A DNA stretch of 64,000 nucleotides from Methylobacterium isbiliense (GCF_022179325.1 NZ_BPQQ01000031.1:306220-370219), one strand, 5' to 3'. Positions 17,718-28,287 are shown, counted from the stretch's first letter. The notes: generated by a model from the letters alone, not told the origin. Program-made: numbers and translations.

Positions 17718-18773
17718 CTACGGCCCGCTGCGGCCCGGCGCCAGCAGGTGGCGGCGGCCCTCGATCATCTGCCAGGCGATCAGCGAGGGCAGGCCGAGCA
17801 CCACGTCCGGCACGCGCTTGACCAGGGAGAGCGCCAGCGCCGCATCGGCATCGATCCCGAACACGCCGCCGAGGAGCACGAAGCCGCCCTCCTGCACGCC
17901 GAGCCCGCTCGGGACCGGGAAGGCCGCGGACTTGATCGCCTGACTGAGCGATTCCAGCACGATCGCCTCGGTGACGGTGACCTCGAAGCCCATGCAGCGC
18001 AGGGCGATCCAGATCTCCAGAGCCCCCAGGAACCACGCCGCGACGTGGAGCAGGGCGCCCTGCGACAGCGGCCACCAGCGGCGGCGCTCCCACATCGCGT
18101 CGAGGGCCGCCTGCACGCCCGGCCGCGCGCTCTCGGTGGGCGAGGCCTCGCGCACGAAGCGGCGGCCGAGCGCCGCGATGCGGCGCTCCAGCGCCCCGGC
18201 GCCGCCAAAGCGCTGGACCGCGAAGAAACCGGCGAGCACGAGCGCGCTCACCCCCAGCCCCTTCGCGCACCACGCGGCGAGCTGCGCGGCCGGCTCCCCT
18301 TCGAGCTGGCCCAGCAGCAGCACGCCCGCGAGCGAGAACAGCGCCAGCGCGGCGACCTGGAAGAACATGTCGACGATGATGCCGGCCGCCGCCACGGCGC
18401 CGGAGACGCCCCAGAAGGTGAGGAGACGCCCGCCCAGCACGTCCCCGCCGACCGAGGCCACCGGCAGCAGCACGTTGACGCCCTCGCGCACGAAGCGCAG
18501 CAGCAGGAACGGCCCCGTGCCGACCGCGGCCCCCGCCGTGACCTGCGCCCAGGCGATGCCGCACAGCAGGATGATCCCGACCCGCACCAGCACCACGGCC
18601 GCAAGGCCCAGAACGCCCACCCGCCCGAACGCCGCGGCCACCGCCCCCACGTCGTTGACGGCCACCAGCCATGCGGCGAGCGCGATGCCGGCGAGCGCCC
18701 CGAACAGCGGCACCCGGCGCAGCAGGGCGCGGCCGAGCGACGGAGGCGGCCGGTCGGAGAGCGTCTGCCTCAT
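17718..18773 (-). CDS. Flippase-like integral membrane protein (LPG synthase TM / HpnL-like)
   Basis: A 351-residue protein with about eight hydrophobic segments, in the lysylphosphatidylglycerol-synthase transmembrane (UPF0104) family. The segment FVREGVNVLLPVASVGGDVLGGRLL and the block SLSQAIKSAAFPVPSGLGVQEGGFVLLGG are characteristic, and closest to the HpnL-type members often associated with hopanoid loci. No hopanoid gene is in this window. The soluble synthase domain is absent, so a transport or flippase-like role in lipid handling is the reasonable reading. Its ATG overlaps the stop of the upstream ferredoxin gene by four bases (ATGA), indicating translational coupling. It converges on the photoreceptor gene. 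Confidence 0.82.
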   Translation of the reverse strand: MRQTLSDRPPPSLGRALLRRVPLFGALAGIALAAWLVAVNDVGAVAAAFGRVGVLGLAAVVLVRVGIILLCGIAWAQVTAGAAVGTGPFLLLRFVREGVNVLLPVASVGGDVLGGRLLTFWGVSGAVAAAGIIVDMFFQVAALALFSLAGVLLLGQLEGEPAAQLAAWCAKGLGVSALVLAGFFAVQRFGGAGALERRIAALGRRFVREASPTESARPGVQAALDAMWERRRWWPLSQGALLHVAAWFLGALEIWIALRCMGFEVTVTEAIVLESLSQAIKSAAFPVPSGLGVQEGGFVLLGGVFGIDADAALALSLVKRVPDVVLGLPSLIAWQMIEGRRHLLAPGRSGP

Positions 18774-19123
18774 GCGGGATCGACCGAGGCAGGGGGAACG
18801 AGGGCCTGCACCAGCGCGTCGGGCGCGGTCGCCGGATCGATCACGATGAGGCGGCCCGCCCGAAGCGAGGCCGTGGTGGCGAAGGTGAGGCTGCGCTTGG
18901 GGCAGAGGCCGAGGCAGCCGGTCTCGACCACCCGGACCTTGCGGCCCGGCTGACCGCGCTTGAGTTCGCGCTTGATGTCGCCGCGGACCGCCTTGGCCCG
19001 CACGCCCTGGCGCTTGGCGCATTTGGCGCAGACCACCACGATCTCGCTCCAGGGCGCCGACGCCGCCTTCGCGCGCCCGCCGGCCTCAGGCCTTTGCTTG
19101 CTCAAACCGTCCCGCGCTCCCAT
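18770..19123 (-). CDS. Small (2Fe-2S) ferredoxin-like protein
   Basis: A 117-residue thioredoxin-fold [2Fe-2S] ferredoxin candidate. Two cysteine pairs, VCAKCAKRQG and ETGCLGLCPKRS, are arranged as in the small two-domain-type ferredoxins and DUF1636-like proteins; the spacing supports one cluster with four Cys ligands. The C-terminus has a hydrophobic strand LIVIDP typical of the fold. The start is uncertain: ATG at 19123 is used; a TTG at about 19102 (SKQRPEAG) has GGGAG/GGGACGG upstream and may be the real start. The gene overlaps the flippase-like gene by four bases. The electron partner is unknown. A 12-bp triplicated repeat lies immediately upstream. Confidence 0.72.
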   Translation of the reverse strand: MGARDGLSKQRPEAGGRAKAASAPWSEIVVVCAKCAKRQGVRAKAVRGDIKRELKRGQPGRKVRVVETGCLGLCPKRSLTFATTASLRAGRLIVIDPATAPDALVQALVPPASVDPA

Positions 19124-19124
19124 G

Positions 19125-19160
19125 AGACCCGCGACCAGACCCGCAACCAGACCCGCGACC
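19125..19160. repeat. Three tandem copies of a 12-bp unit
   Basis: AGACCCGCGACC, AGACCCGCAACC, AGACCCGCGACC stand end to end, directly before the ATG of the ferredoxin gene. As the unit is a multiple of three it would encode a repeating Val-Ala-Gly-Leu if translation began farther upstream. Copy number could vary by slippage. Confidence 0.85.
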
Positions 19161-19407
19161 CGGGCCGGACGATCCGTTAGCGGGCCGGGTTGCCGGGTGC
19201 AACGCGGCATCCTGGGCGGGCATCTTGGGCTCGCCTCTCGCGCCGGCCGCGCACACCCGGACCGCCGATGCGCGCTCGATCGCGGCGATTCTTGTCCGCC
19301 GGTGAGCTATCGCGACGACATGGCGGCGGGATCGAACTTTGCCGTCTCCCCCGACGACCCGCTGATCCGGTCACGGCGTTCGGCGGCGGGCGGGCGCCCG
19401 CTACGCC

Positions 19408-20439
19408 TCACGCCGCGGCGTGCGGGGCGGCTCCCAGAGCTTCGCCGATCCGCACGCAGCGCGCGGCGTGGCCAGGCGCCACCGCCACGCGCTCCGGCAG
19501 TCCGGCGCGGCAGGGCGGGGCGGCGAGGCTGCAGCGGGGCTCGAACGGGCAGCCCGGCGGCGGGTCGGCGAGATCGGGCGGCGAGCCGGGAATGGTGGCG
19601 AGGCGCAGGCCCTTCGGCGAATCCGGCGTGATGCGGGAGGCCAGGAGCCCATGCGTGTAGGGATGCGCCGGCGTGCCGATCACTTCGCCGCTCGCTCCGA
19701 CCTCCACGAGATGGCCACCATACATCACCGCGACGCGGTCGGCGACCTGCACGGCGACGCCGACATCGTGGGTCACGAAGATCACGGCGAGGCCGAGGTC
19801 GCGCTGCAGCTCGCGCAAGAGCAGCAGGATCTGGATCTGCACCGTGGCGTCCAGCGCCGTGGTCGGCTCGTCGGCCAGCAGCAGCTTCGGCTTGCAGGCG
19901 AGCGCCAGCGCGATCATGGCGCGCTGGCGCATGCCGCCCGACATCTCGTGCGGGTAGGCGTCGAGACGGCGGGCCGGGGAGGGGATGTGCACCCGCTCGA
20001 AGAGTTCGAGCGCCCGCGCCCGGCCCTTGGCGAAGCTCGCGCCCTCGTGGCGCACCACCGCCTCGGCAATCTGGTCGCCGATCTTGTAGACCGGATCGAG
20101 GGCGAGGCCGGGATCCTGGAAGATCATCGCGACGGTGCCGCCGCGATAGGCCGCGAGGCTGCGGCGCCCGAGTGCCAGCACGTCCTGGCCGTCCACCCGC
20201 ACGGTTCCGCCGATGCGGGTGCGCTTCTCCGGCAGGAGCCGCATCAGCGCGCGCAGCGTCACGCTCTTGCCCGAGCCGGATTCGCCGAGCAGCGCCAGCG
20301 CGTCGCCGGCCTTGAGGTCGAAATCGACGCCGCCCACCGCCCGCACGGGCTTGCGGCCGCCGAGGAAGTCCACCGTGAGGTTGCGGACATGCACGAGCGC
20401 GTCGGTGGCCGCGTCGGGCGTGCGCAGGGGAGCGTTCAT
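19408..20439 (-). CDS. Peptide ABC transporter ATP-binding protein, DppD/OppD type
   Basis: One of the two ATPases of a five-gene peptide/nickel-type importer. The 343-residue protein has Walker [10 protein letters not shown]-loop MIFQDP, signature [12 protein letters not shown], Walker [13 protein letters not shown] and the switch histidine in VTHDVGV. The C-terminal oligopeptide/dipeptide extension contains the cysteine motif [10 protein letters not shown] found in OppD/DppD (a possible iron-sulfur or structural site). It is the last gene of the operon. The gap to the preceding ATPase is only two bases. Its closeness to OppD-type rather than DppF-type rests on the [14 protein letters not shown] stretch. 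The 284 bases between its stop and the ferredoxin gene hold nothing recognised apart from the 12-bp repeats. Confidence 0.92.
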   Translation of the reverse strand: MNAPLRTPDAATDALVHVRNLTVDFLGGRKPVRAVGGVDFDLKAGDALALLGESGSGKSVTLRALMRLLPEKRTRIGGTVRVDGQDVLALGRRSLAAYRGGTVAMIFQDPGLALDPVYKIGDQIAEAVVRHEGASFAKGRARALELFERVHIPSPARRLDAYPHEMSGGMRQRAMIALALACKPKLLLADEPTTALDATVQIQILLLLRELQRDLGLAVIFVTHDVGVAVQVADRVAVMYGGHLVEVGASGEVIGTPAHPYTHGLLASRITPDSPKGLRLATIPGSPPDLADPPPGCPFEPRCSLAAPPCRAGLPERVAVAPGHAARCVRIGEALGAAPHAAA

Positions 20440-20441
20440 GC

Positions 20442-21481
<1,040 letters not shown>

Positions 21482-21485
<4 letters not shown>

Positions 21486-22408
21486 TGGCGCACCTCCATG
21501 GCCGAGCGCAGCCCGTCCGAGAGCAGGTTGAAGGAGATCGAGGTGAGGAAGATCATCACGCCGGGCAAAGCCGCGACCAGCGGATTGACGTAGATCGCGG
21601 TGCGCAGGGTGTTGAGCATCAGGCCCCATTCCGGCTCCGGCGGCTTCACGCCGAGGCCGAGGAACGAGAGGCCCGAGGCCAGGATCATCGAGACCGAGAT
21701 CAGGCTCGTCGCGTAGACGAAGACCGGTCCCAGCACGTTGCCGAGCACCTGCACCCGCACCACCCGGAAGGGGTTGGCGCCCGAGACGCGCGCCGCCTCC
21801 ACGTAGTCGCGGTTGCGGATCTGCACCGTGACGCTCTCGGCCACGCGCGTGATCTGGGGCACGAACACGACGGTGAGCGACACGATGGAGTTGAGGATGC
21901 CGGCGCCGAGCGCCCCCGAGAGCGCGATGGCGAGCAGCACTGACGGGAAGGCGAAGAAGACGTCGACCACGCGCATGATCAGCGTGTTGATCCAGCCCCC
22001 GGCGTAGCCGGCGAGGATGCCGAGGCCCGAGCCGATGAAGAACGCGATGACGACCGGCAGCACGCCCATGAACAGCGACAGGCGGCCGGCGTAGAGGAGA
22101 CGGCTCAGCATGTCGCGGCCGAGCTCGTCCGAGCCGAGCCAGTAGGTGGCGTCGCCGACCGGCTTGAGGCGGCGGATCATCGAGCCCTTGAACGGGTCCA
22201 TCGGGGCGATGAGCGGCGCGAAGATCGCCGCCAGGACGATGCACAGGATCACGAAGGCTGCCGCCATGGCGACCGGATCGCGCACGAGGCGTGCGAGCAC
22301 GCTGCCCCAGTAGCCGCGCCCGGCCTGGATCGGCGCCTCGGCGATCTCGACCGGTGCCGCCGCGGCGGCGCCCGGATCGGCGGAGGCGAGGGAGGTCGGC
22401 GTCGTCAT
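21482..22408 (-). CDS. Peptide ABC transporter permease, DppC type
   Basis: A 308-residue membrane subunit with the N-terminal cytoplasmic segment and first membrane helix typical of the DppC/OppC family (OppC_N: LVRDPVAMAAAFVILCIVLAAIFAPLIA region), then WLGSDELGRDMLSRLLYAGRLSL, which is the hallmark of DppC proteins. The EAA-like coupling motif is EAARVSGANPFRVVRVQVL, and the late FLGLGVKPPEPEWGLML block confirms the family. It pairs with the DppB-type permease to form the pore. The start lies 4 bases after the stop of dppB; the stop overlaps the next gene. Confidence 0.93.
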
Positions 22409-22412
22409 CGTC

Positions 22413-23366
22413 TCACGCCCTCTGGATGCGGGGGTCGAGGGCGGTCTGCACCACGTCGACCAAGAGATTCAGGGTCACGAAGAACATCGCCAGCACGAGG
22501 ATCGTCCCCTGAAGGAGGGGCAGGTCGCGCTGGAAGATCGCGGCGTTGAGGAGGAAGCCGGTGCCCGGCCAGGCGAAGACGGTCTCGATCAGGATCGAGC
22601 CGCCGAGCAGGTAGCCGAGCTGCAGGCCCATGATGGCGATGGCGGTGGGCGCCGCGTTCTTGACCACGTGCTTGAACACGCCGAACTCGGACAGGCCCTT
22701 GGCGCGCAGGGCCTGCACGAAGTCCTGGTGCAGGATGTCGCCGACGAGCGCCCGCACGGTGCGGGAGATCACGCCCATCGGGATCACCGACATGGTGATG
22801 GCGGGCAGCACGAGGTAGCGCAGGTGCTCGGCGTCCGGCCACCAGTTGCCCGACCCCTGCGGCCCCGCGCCGGTGGGCGGCAGCCAGCCCAGCGTCGCCG
22901 AGAAGATGATGACGAGCACGATGCCGAGCCAGTAATGCGGCACGCTCACCCCGAACACCGCGATGGCCGAGGCGGCCCGGTCGAGCCAGGAATCCTGGGC
23001 GTAGCCCGCGACGAAGCCGAAGAAGGTGCCGAACGTGAAGCCGATCAGCGTCGCCACCGAGGCGAGGATCAGGCTGTTGCTCACCGCCCGGCCGACCTCA
23101 GACAGGACCGGGCGGCCGGTGGCGATCGAGGTGCCGAGGTCGCCCTGCAGCACCTTCCAGAGCCAGAGCCCGTACTGGACCGGCAGCGGCTTGTCCAAGC
23201 CGTAGGCCGCGCGCATCTGCGCCTGCATCTCGGCCGTGGCGTCCACCGGCAGGATCGCGCTCAGGGGGTCGCCCGGCGCGAGGTGGACGAGGAGGAAGCA
23301 CACGAGGCTGACCCCGAGGGCGACTGGCGCCGCATAGGCGATGCGCTTGAGGACGAAGGTGAGCAT
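22413..23366 (-). CDS. Peptide ABC transporter permease, DppB type
   Basis: A 317-residue permease with six predicted membrane segments. DppB features include the opening LKRIAYAAPVALGVSLVCFLLVHLAPGDP, the AYGLDKPLPVQYGLWL block, and the EAA-loop-like region DFVQALRAKGLSEFGVFKHVVKNA. The protein heterodimerises with the DppC-type permease. It lies 19 bases after the stop of the substrate-binding protein gene and 4 bases before the next, so the operon is compact and reads binding protein, B, C, F, D. Confidence 0.93.
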   Translation of the reverse strand: MLTFVLKRIAYAAPVALGVSLVCFLLVHLAPGDPLSAILPVDATAEMQAQMRAAYGLDKPLPVQYGLWLWKVLQGDLGTSIATGRPVLSEVGRAVSNSLILASVATLIGFTFGTFFGFVAGYAQDSWLDRAASAIAVFGVSVPHYWLGIVLVIIFSATLGWLPPTGAGPQGSGNWWPDAEHLRYLVLPAITMSVIPMGVISRTVRALVGDILHQDFVQALRAKGLSEFGVFKHVVKNAAPTAIAIMGLQLGYLLGGSILIETVFAWPGTGFLLNAAIFQRDLPLLQGTILVLAMFFVTLNLLVDVVQTALDPRIQRA

Positions 23367-23385
23367 GGGGCCTCGCCGCGTCGGA

Positions 23386-24987
23386 TCACTTGTCCATTGT
23401 GATCGAAGAGAAGTTCTGGAACCAGCTCTGTGCCTGCACGAAGCCCTTCACCTTCGGACTCATCGCGCGCGGATTGACGTCGTGCGTCACCATCAGGAAC
23501 AGGGCGTCGTCCACGAATTTCTCGTGCACCTTCCGCAGCACCGTCTTCTGGGCCTCCGGATCGAAGGTGCTGCGGATCTCGTCGAACAGCTTGTCCATCG
23601 CCGGATCGCAATAATAGCCCCAGTTGGTCCCGTTCGGTGCGGCGAGATTGCACTGGGCGTGCCGGATGAAGGCCGTGAACGGATCCTGGATCAGGTAGGA
23701 ATAATTCATGCCGGTGGCGCCGCGCGCCATGTCGCTCTTGGCGCCGGCGCGCCAGATGTTGATGAGCGTGTTCCACTCGACGACCTCGAAGTCGACCTTG
23801 ATGCCGACCTCGGCGAGGCTCTGCTGCACGAATTCGTTCATCGGCAGGGGCTGCATCTGTCCCGAGCCCGAGGCCGAGATCAGGATCTTGGTCGAGACCG
23901 GCTTCTGCGGCCCGTAACCGGCCTCCTTCAGCAGCGCCTTGGCGGCCTCGGGGTCGTACTTCACCTTGAAGGTCGGCGTGCCAAACCAGGGATGGCCCGG
24001 GGTCATGAAGCCCTCCGCCGGCACCGCGAGGCCGCCGAGGAACTCCTTCAATCCCTCGCGGTCCACCGCGAGATTCGCGGCCTTGCGGATGCGGATGTCG
24101 TTCCAGGGCGAGGTCTCGGTCCGCGACAGGTGCCAGGTCCAGTTGTGCGGGTAGAGGTTGGTGACGAGCTTGAACCCGGCCGACTTGAGCGAGGGCAGGG
24201 CGTCGGGGGCGGGGGCCTCGATCCAGTCCACCTGCCCCGAGCGCAGGGCCGCCACGCGGGCATTGGCCTCCGGCAGCGGCACCAGCACCAGCTTGTCGAG
24301 CTTCGGGACCCGGCCCTTGTCCCAGTAGGCCGTGTTCGGCACGAGTTCGGCCCGCTCGCGCGGCACGAAGGCGGCGATCTTCCACGGTCCGGTGCCGGAG
24401 GGCGCCTTGGCGACCGCGTCCCAGCTCCTGCCCTGCTTCTCCCAGTTGGCGGGCGAGGACATCAGGATCCAGGCGATCTGGAACGGCAGGGTCGCATCCG
24501 GGGTCTTGGTGGTGATCTCGATCGTCATCGGATCGACGGCGCGGTAGCTCGCGACGCTCGGGATGCGGATGCGCCCCTGCGCCGACTGGCGCGGATCGAA
24601 TTGCGGCGCGTCGTTCTTGAGGAGCTTGTCGAAGTTCCAGACCACCGCATCCGCGTTGAAGGGCGACCCGTCGTGGAAGGTCACGCCCTCCCGCAGGGTG
24701 AAAATCCACTTCTTGGTGTCGTTGGGATCGGCCTTCCACGTGGTCGCGAGGCCTGGCGTCAGCTCGGAGGCCCTGTCGGAGCGGCTGAGATCCCAGTTGA
24801 TGAGCGCATCGTAGGCCGTGTAGCCCGTGAAGCGCATGCCCTCGCCGCCGTTATCCGCCTGTCCGGTGGTGAGGGGAATGTCGGACGCCGTCATGCCGAT
24901 GCGCAGCACGCCCTGCGCGGCGGCCGGCCCGGCCAGACAGAGGCCCAGGGCCGCGGCGACCGACAGGCTGCGGTGAGTGATCGACAT
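23386..24987 (-). CDS. Peptide ABC transporter substrate-binding protein (family 5)
   Basis: First gene of the importer operon. The 533-residue protein starts with a cleavable signal peptide of about 24 residues ending AGPAAAQG, consistent with a periplasmic binding protein; no lipobox cysteine follows. The mature part has SBP_bac_5 features: WKADPNDTKKWIFTLREGVTFHDGSPF, FNADAVVWNFDKLL, and IRKAANLAVDREGLKEFLGG. The ligand (dipeptide, oligopeptide, nickel-chelate, glutathione-like) cannot be told from sequence. The ATG at 24987 is preferred because it begins the signal peptide; the frame is open 34 codons farther. The 138 bases upstream (24988-25125) are the likely promoter region; no clear hexamers were picked. 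Confidence 0.92.
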   Translation of the reverse strand: MSITHRSLSVAAALGLCLAGPAAAQGVLRIGMTASDIPLTTGQADNGGEGMRFTGYTAYDALINWDLSRSDRASELTPGLATTWKADPNDTKKWIFTLREGVTFHDGSPFNADAVVWNFDKLLKNDAPQFDPRQSAQGRIRIPSVASYRAVDPMTIEITTKTPDATLPFQIAWILMSSPANWEKQGRSWDAVAKAPSGTGPWKIAAFVPRERAELVPNTAYWDKGRVPKLDKLVLVPLPEANARVAALRSGQVDWIEAPAPDALPSLKSAGFKLVTNLYPHNWTWHLSRTETSPWNDIRIRKAANLAVDREGLKEFLGGLAVPAEGFMTPGHPWFGTPTFKVKYDPEAAKALLKEAGYGPQKPVSTKILISASGSGQMQPLPMNEFVQQSLAEVGIKVDFEVVEWNTLINIWRAGAKSDMARGATGMNYSYLIQDPFTAFIRHAQCNLAAPNGTNWGYYCDPAMDKLFDEIRSTFDPEAQKTVLRKVHEKFVDDALFLMVTHDVNPRAMSPKVKGFVQAQSWFQNFSSITMDK

Positions 24988-25125
24988 GCTGCGGGACCCC
25001 GTGCGAACTCGTTCGCGACGGGGTTGCAAGAGCCCTGCCAGGATCGCCGCGGGAGAGTTCGGCGCGGCAGCGCTGCCAGCGCTGCCCACAAAATAGGCAG
25101 GATCCGCGGCGCGATCGTCCGGTGC

Positions 25126-26415
25126 CTAGCGCGCCGACGGCACCGGGCGCGGGCCGGCGGGTGCGGCGGCTCCGGCGCGCGCGCTCGCCGCGCGGCTGGC
25201 GGCCGGGCTCGGCGCCACCTCGCGGTAGACGCGTTCCAGACCGTCGAGGTGGCGCTCCATCGTCAGGGGGTCGGCCCAGAACAGGTCGTAGGCCGCCTGC
25301 GCCATCCGGCGCGCGGTGGCGTCGTCGGAGAGCCGCACCATCGCCTCGGCGAGCGAGGCGACGTCGCCGGAGCGAAACCACAGGCCGCTCACCCCGTCGC
25401 GCACCGCCTCGCGGCCGGCGCAGAGATCGCTGACGATCACCGGGGTGCCCATCGCCAGGGATTCGAGCACCGTGAGCGGCTGGCCCTCGTACCAGACCGA
25501 GGGGAAGACCAGGGCCCGCGCCGCGCGCAGGCTCCGCTTCACCGCGGCCGGGTCCTGCCAGCCGGCGAACCGTGCCTCGGGATAGGCCGCCTCCAGTTCG
25601 GCCCGCTGCGGCCCGTCGCCGACGAACACCGCCGGCAGGCCCGCCCGGCGCGCCGCCTCGGCGAAGAGGCGCGCCCCCTTCTCGGGCGAGAGGCGACCGA
25701 CGAAGACGAGATCGCCCGAGGCGCCGTCCGGCTTCGGGCCGAGGGGCAAGGCATCGATCGGGTTTGGCACCTCGTAATGGGGCAGGTTCGCCGGCAGGTA
25801 GGGGGCGGTGACGTCGCGCTGGAGCCGGCTGATGGTGAGGAGGGCGGAGAGGCCCTCGATTAGGCCGGTCTGCTGCATCAGGACGTGGCGTCCGACGCGC
25901 ATCAGCTTGCGGGCGTAGCTGCGCGAATCGCAATTGTGCGCGAGGCAGGCGGCCGACAGGGGGGCGCGCTGGCAGGCCGCCGAGACCGGATAGTCGTAGA
26001 AGCCGCCGTTCGGGCAGGCGAGGTAGTATTCGTGCAGCGTCAGCACCGCCGGGACGGGGCTTGCCCGCAGCACCGGCCCGAGCGAGGGCGAGAGCGCCTT
26101 GGCCCAGGCATGGACGTGCACCACCGTGTCGTGCGGGTCGCAGGCGGCGAGCAGGTCCCGCAGCGCCGCCGCCGCCGGCCGGTTCCAGAGCCATTGCACG
26201 CCGAAGGCCGCGAGCGAGCGGGTCTGCGCCACGTCGGTCTGGCCGAGGACGATCACCTCGATCCCGGCCGCGGCGAGGCGCGGGTCGGCGGGACCGACGG
26301 CCGCGAAGTACACCACGCGATGGCCGCGGCCCGCGAGCCCGAGCGCGCTCTCGATCGCGACCTTGGTCTGCCCGCCGTTGATGGCGGCGTGGTCGGCAAC
26401 GACGACGATCTTCAT
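25126..26415 (-). CDS. GT4-family glycosyltransferase
   Basis: A 429-residue GT-B-fold retaining glycosyltransferase. The N-terminal half starts MKIVVVADHAAINGGQTKVAIE with the glycine-rich acceptor loop GGQTK. The C-terminal nucleotide-sugar domain has VFVGRLSPEKGARLFAEA and the E-x7-E motif in WYEGQPLTVLESLAMGTPVIVSD. Four cysteines in CPNGGFYDYPVSAACQ and the LAHNCDSRSYARK block form an insertion known from GT4 enzymes of exopolysaccharide loci. The tail is Ala/Pro-rich. The methyltransferase gene upstream ends 7 bases before its ATG, so the two are probably one transcript acting on the same surface polysaccharide; this is inference. Confidence 0.86.
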   Translation of the reverse strand: MKIVVVADHAAINGGQTKVAIESALGLAGRGHRVVYFAAVGPADPRLAAAGIEVIVLGQTDVAQTRSLAAFGVQWLWNRPAAAALRDLLAACDPHDTVVHVHAWAKALSPSLGPVLRASPVPAVLTLHEYYLACPNGGFYDYPVSAACQRAPLSAACLAHNCDSRSYARKLMRVGRHVLMQQTGLIEGLSALLTISRLQRDVTAPYLPANLPHYEVPNPIDALPLGPKPDGASGDLVFVGRLSPEKGARLFAEAARRAGLPAVFVGDGPQRAELEAAYPEARFAGWQDPAAVKRSLRAARALVFPSVWYEGQPLTVLESLAMGTPVIVSDLCAGREAVRDGVSGLWFRSGDVASLAEAMVRLSDDATARRMAQAAYDLFWADPLTMERHLDGLERVYREVAPSPAASRAASARAGAAAPAGPRPVPSAR

Positions 26416-26422
26416 CGCGGCC

Positions 26423-27223
26423 TCACTTGCGCACGATCACGTAGGCGAAGCTCGTGAAGGTGCGCCAGTCCCGCGCCCGCGCCAGCGCCGTGAAGGCGGC
26501 GTCGACCTGGCGCAGACCCGGCACCTTCCAGAAGTAGCTGTAGCCGTAGAAGGGCAGCACCTCGACCTCGCGGAAGCCGATCTCGCGCAGGAGCGGCACG
26601 AGGACCCGCTCGCTGCCGCGGCAGAGCGTGTAGTGGGCCGGGAATTTCGGGTTCTCGCCGCCGTCGCGCCGGTCGGGAAAGAAGGTGTGCAGCACCGCCC
26701 GCGACAGGCGCTCCGGCATCAGCTCGTTGAGCACGAAGGGCGGCGCGTAGAGCGTGGGAAAGAAGCTCAGGGCCGCGCCGCCGGGCCGCAGCACCGCGTG
26801 CACGTTGCGCCACATCTGGGCGACGTCCTCGACGTGCTCCATCACCATCCGGCAATAGGCGAAGTCGAACCGCTCCCGGCCGACCTGCGCGACCGTCGTC
26901 GGCGCGGCGATGTCGCAGCACAGCTTCGAGAAGGCGGCCGGCGCCAGCGCGAGCTCCGTCTCGGAGATGTCGTTGATCGTCACCCGGATGTCGTGGCGCG
27001 CGAGGTCCGCCTCGCTGAACACCGGATCGCGCCCGCCGCCGATCTCCAGATGGTCGCGCAGGCCATAAGACTCGGCCAGCGCCAGCAGCATCGGCTTGTA
27101 GTTCTCCCAGCTCCAGTTCCAGTCGGGCGAGTAGCCCAGCGCCTCGGCGATCTCGCGGATCCCCGGCTGAGGCGGCAGGATCCCGGCGGGCCGCGCCGTG
27201 GAAAAATCATGTCGAATGTTCAT
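26423..27223 (-). CDS. Class I SAM-dependent methyltransferase
   Basis: A 266-residue methyltransferase-like protein. Motif I is HLEIGGGRDPVF, the acidic strand of motif II is VTINDISETEL, and the post-motif FDFAYCRMVMEHVEDVAQMWRNVHAVLRPGG is the usual Methyltransf_11/25 helix-strand block. The start at 27223 (MNIRHDFS) has AAGGA eight bases upstream. A start six codons earlier (MLKECF) is less well placed. Target is unknown. It precedes a GT4 glycosyltransferase with a 7-base gap. About 120 bases separate it from the upstream CorA-like gene, a stretch that is more AT-rich than its neighbours (27200-27330) and may contain the promoter for both genes. Confidence 0.85.
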   Translation of the reverse strand: MNIRHDFSTARPAGILPPQPGIREIAEALGYSPDWNWSWENYKPMLLALAESYGLRDHLEIGGGRDPVFSEADLARHDIRVTINDISETELALAPAAFSKLCCDIAAPTTVAQVGRERFDFAYCRMVMEHVEDVAQMWRNVHAVLRPGGAALSFFPTLYAPPFVLNELMPERLSRAVLHTFFPDRRDGGENPKFPAHYTLCRGSERVLVPLLREIGFREVEVLPFYGYSYFWKVPGLRQVDAAFTALARARDWRTFTSFAYVIVRK

Positions 27224-27342
27224 AAAGCATTCCTTCAGCATAAAGCGCGGCGGACCGCGCCCGAACACGCCGAACTCGACGGGACGATGCTGAGGACCCA
27301 TTGCGAAAGGATTGAGAAAGACCGGGAATCGTCCGGGCCGGT

Positions 27343-28287
27343 TCAGAACCAGCCCTTGATGCGGAAGTACAGGGCCGGCGCGAGCGCGCTGAGCGCGATC
27401 AGGGCGAGACCGTAGGGATAGCCCCAGGCCCAGTCGAGTTCCGGCATCGTCTTGAAGTTCATGCCGTAGATCGACGCCACCAGCGTCGGCGGGATGCCGA
27501 TCACCGAGACGACGGTGAGCACCCGGAAGGTGTTGTTCTGCTCCATGTTGACGAGGCCGAGGGTGGCATCGAGCAGGAACTGCACCGTCTCGGAGAGCCG
27601 GGTCTCGAACTCTTCGAGCGAGACGATGTCGAGGCGCAGGATCTCCAGATGCGTGTGCTCCTCGGGGCCGAGCCAGGGCTCCGCCTCCGCGGCCACGAAG
27701 GGCACGATCCGCCCGAGGCCGAGCAGGGCGGCGCGCAGCATCGACAGGGCCTTGCCGCTGCGGCCGACCTCGCCGAGGATCTGCCGCAGCGCGCGGTCGC
27801 GCCGTTTCGGGGCACCGCCCCGGCCGAGGTCGAAGTCGAACACGCGGCCGGAGAGCGCGTCGAGGGCATCGCTCATCGCCTCCAGCCGGTCGGCCAGCGC
27901 GTCGACGAGTTCGGCGAGCAGGGCGCCGAACAGCGCCGTGCTGGTGCGCGGCCCGTCCGGCTCGGCCTGCCGGCGGGCCACTGCCTCGAAGGGCGGCAGC
28001 GCCTGGAAGCGCAGAGTGACGAGCCGGTCGCGCGCGAGCACGAAGCCGAGCGGGTGAAGCCCGGGCGCGCCGTCGAACGACACCATCGGCGTGCTGAGCA
28101 CCAGGGCATCCCGCTGGCGGCGCAGCCGGCTCGACCGCTCGACCTCGCGCAGGTCCGCGCAACTGGGCAGAGCGAGGCCGGTGAGCGCCTCGGTGCGGGC
28201 GATCGCCGCCTCGTCCGGCCCGGCGAGGTCGATCCAGACGCGGTTCGGCTCAGGCGTGCGATCCTCCAGGCGGTGGCGATGCTCCAT
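27343..28287 (-). CDS. CorA/ZntB-family divalent metal ion transporter
   Basis: A 314-residue inner-membrane channel. The long soluble N-terminal domain is followed by two C-terminal membrane segments flanking the signature GMN in SIYGMNFKTMPEL. The periplasmic loop after GMN (MPELDWAWGYP) matches CorA proteins for Mg2+/Co2+; ZntB proteins usually have a different loop (GI/GNE), so CorA-like is the better label, though the N-terminal domain is shorter than in E. coli CorA. It is transcribed away from groESL and shares the intergenic region 28288-28471 with it. Confidence 0.87.
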   Translation of the reverse strand: MEHRHRLEDRTPEPNRVWIDLAGPDEAAIARTEALTGLALPSCADLREVERSSRLRRQRDALVLSTPMVSFDGAPGLHPLGFVLARDRLVTLRFQALPPFEAVARRQAEPDGPRTSTALFGALLAELVDALADRLEAMSDALDALSGRVFDFDLGRGGAPKRRDRALRQILGEVGRSGKALSMLRAALLGLGRIVPFVAAEAEPWLGPEEHTHLEILRLDIVSLEEFETRLSETVQFLLDATLGLVNMEQNNTFRVLTVVSVIGIPPTLVASIYGMNFKTMPELDWAWGYPYGLALIALSALAPALYFRIKGWF

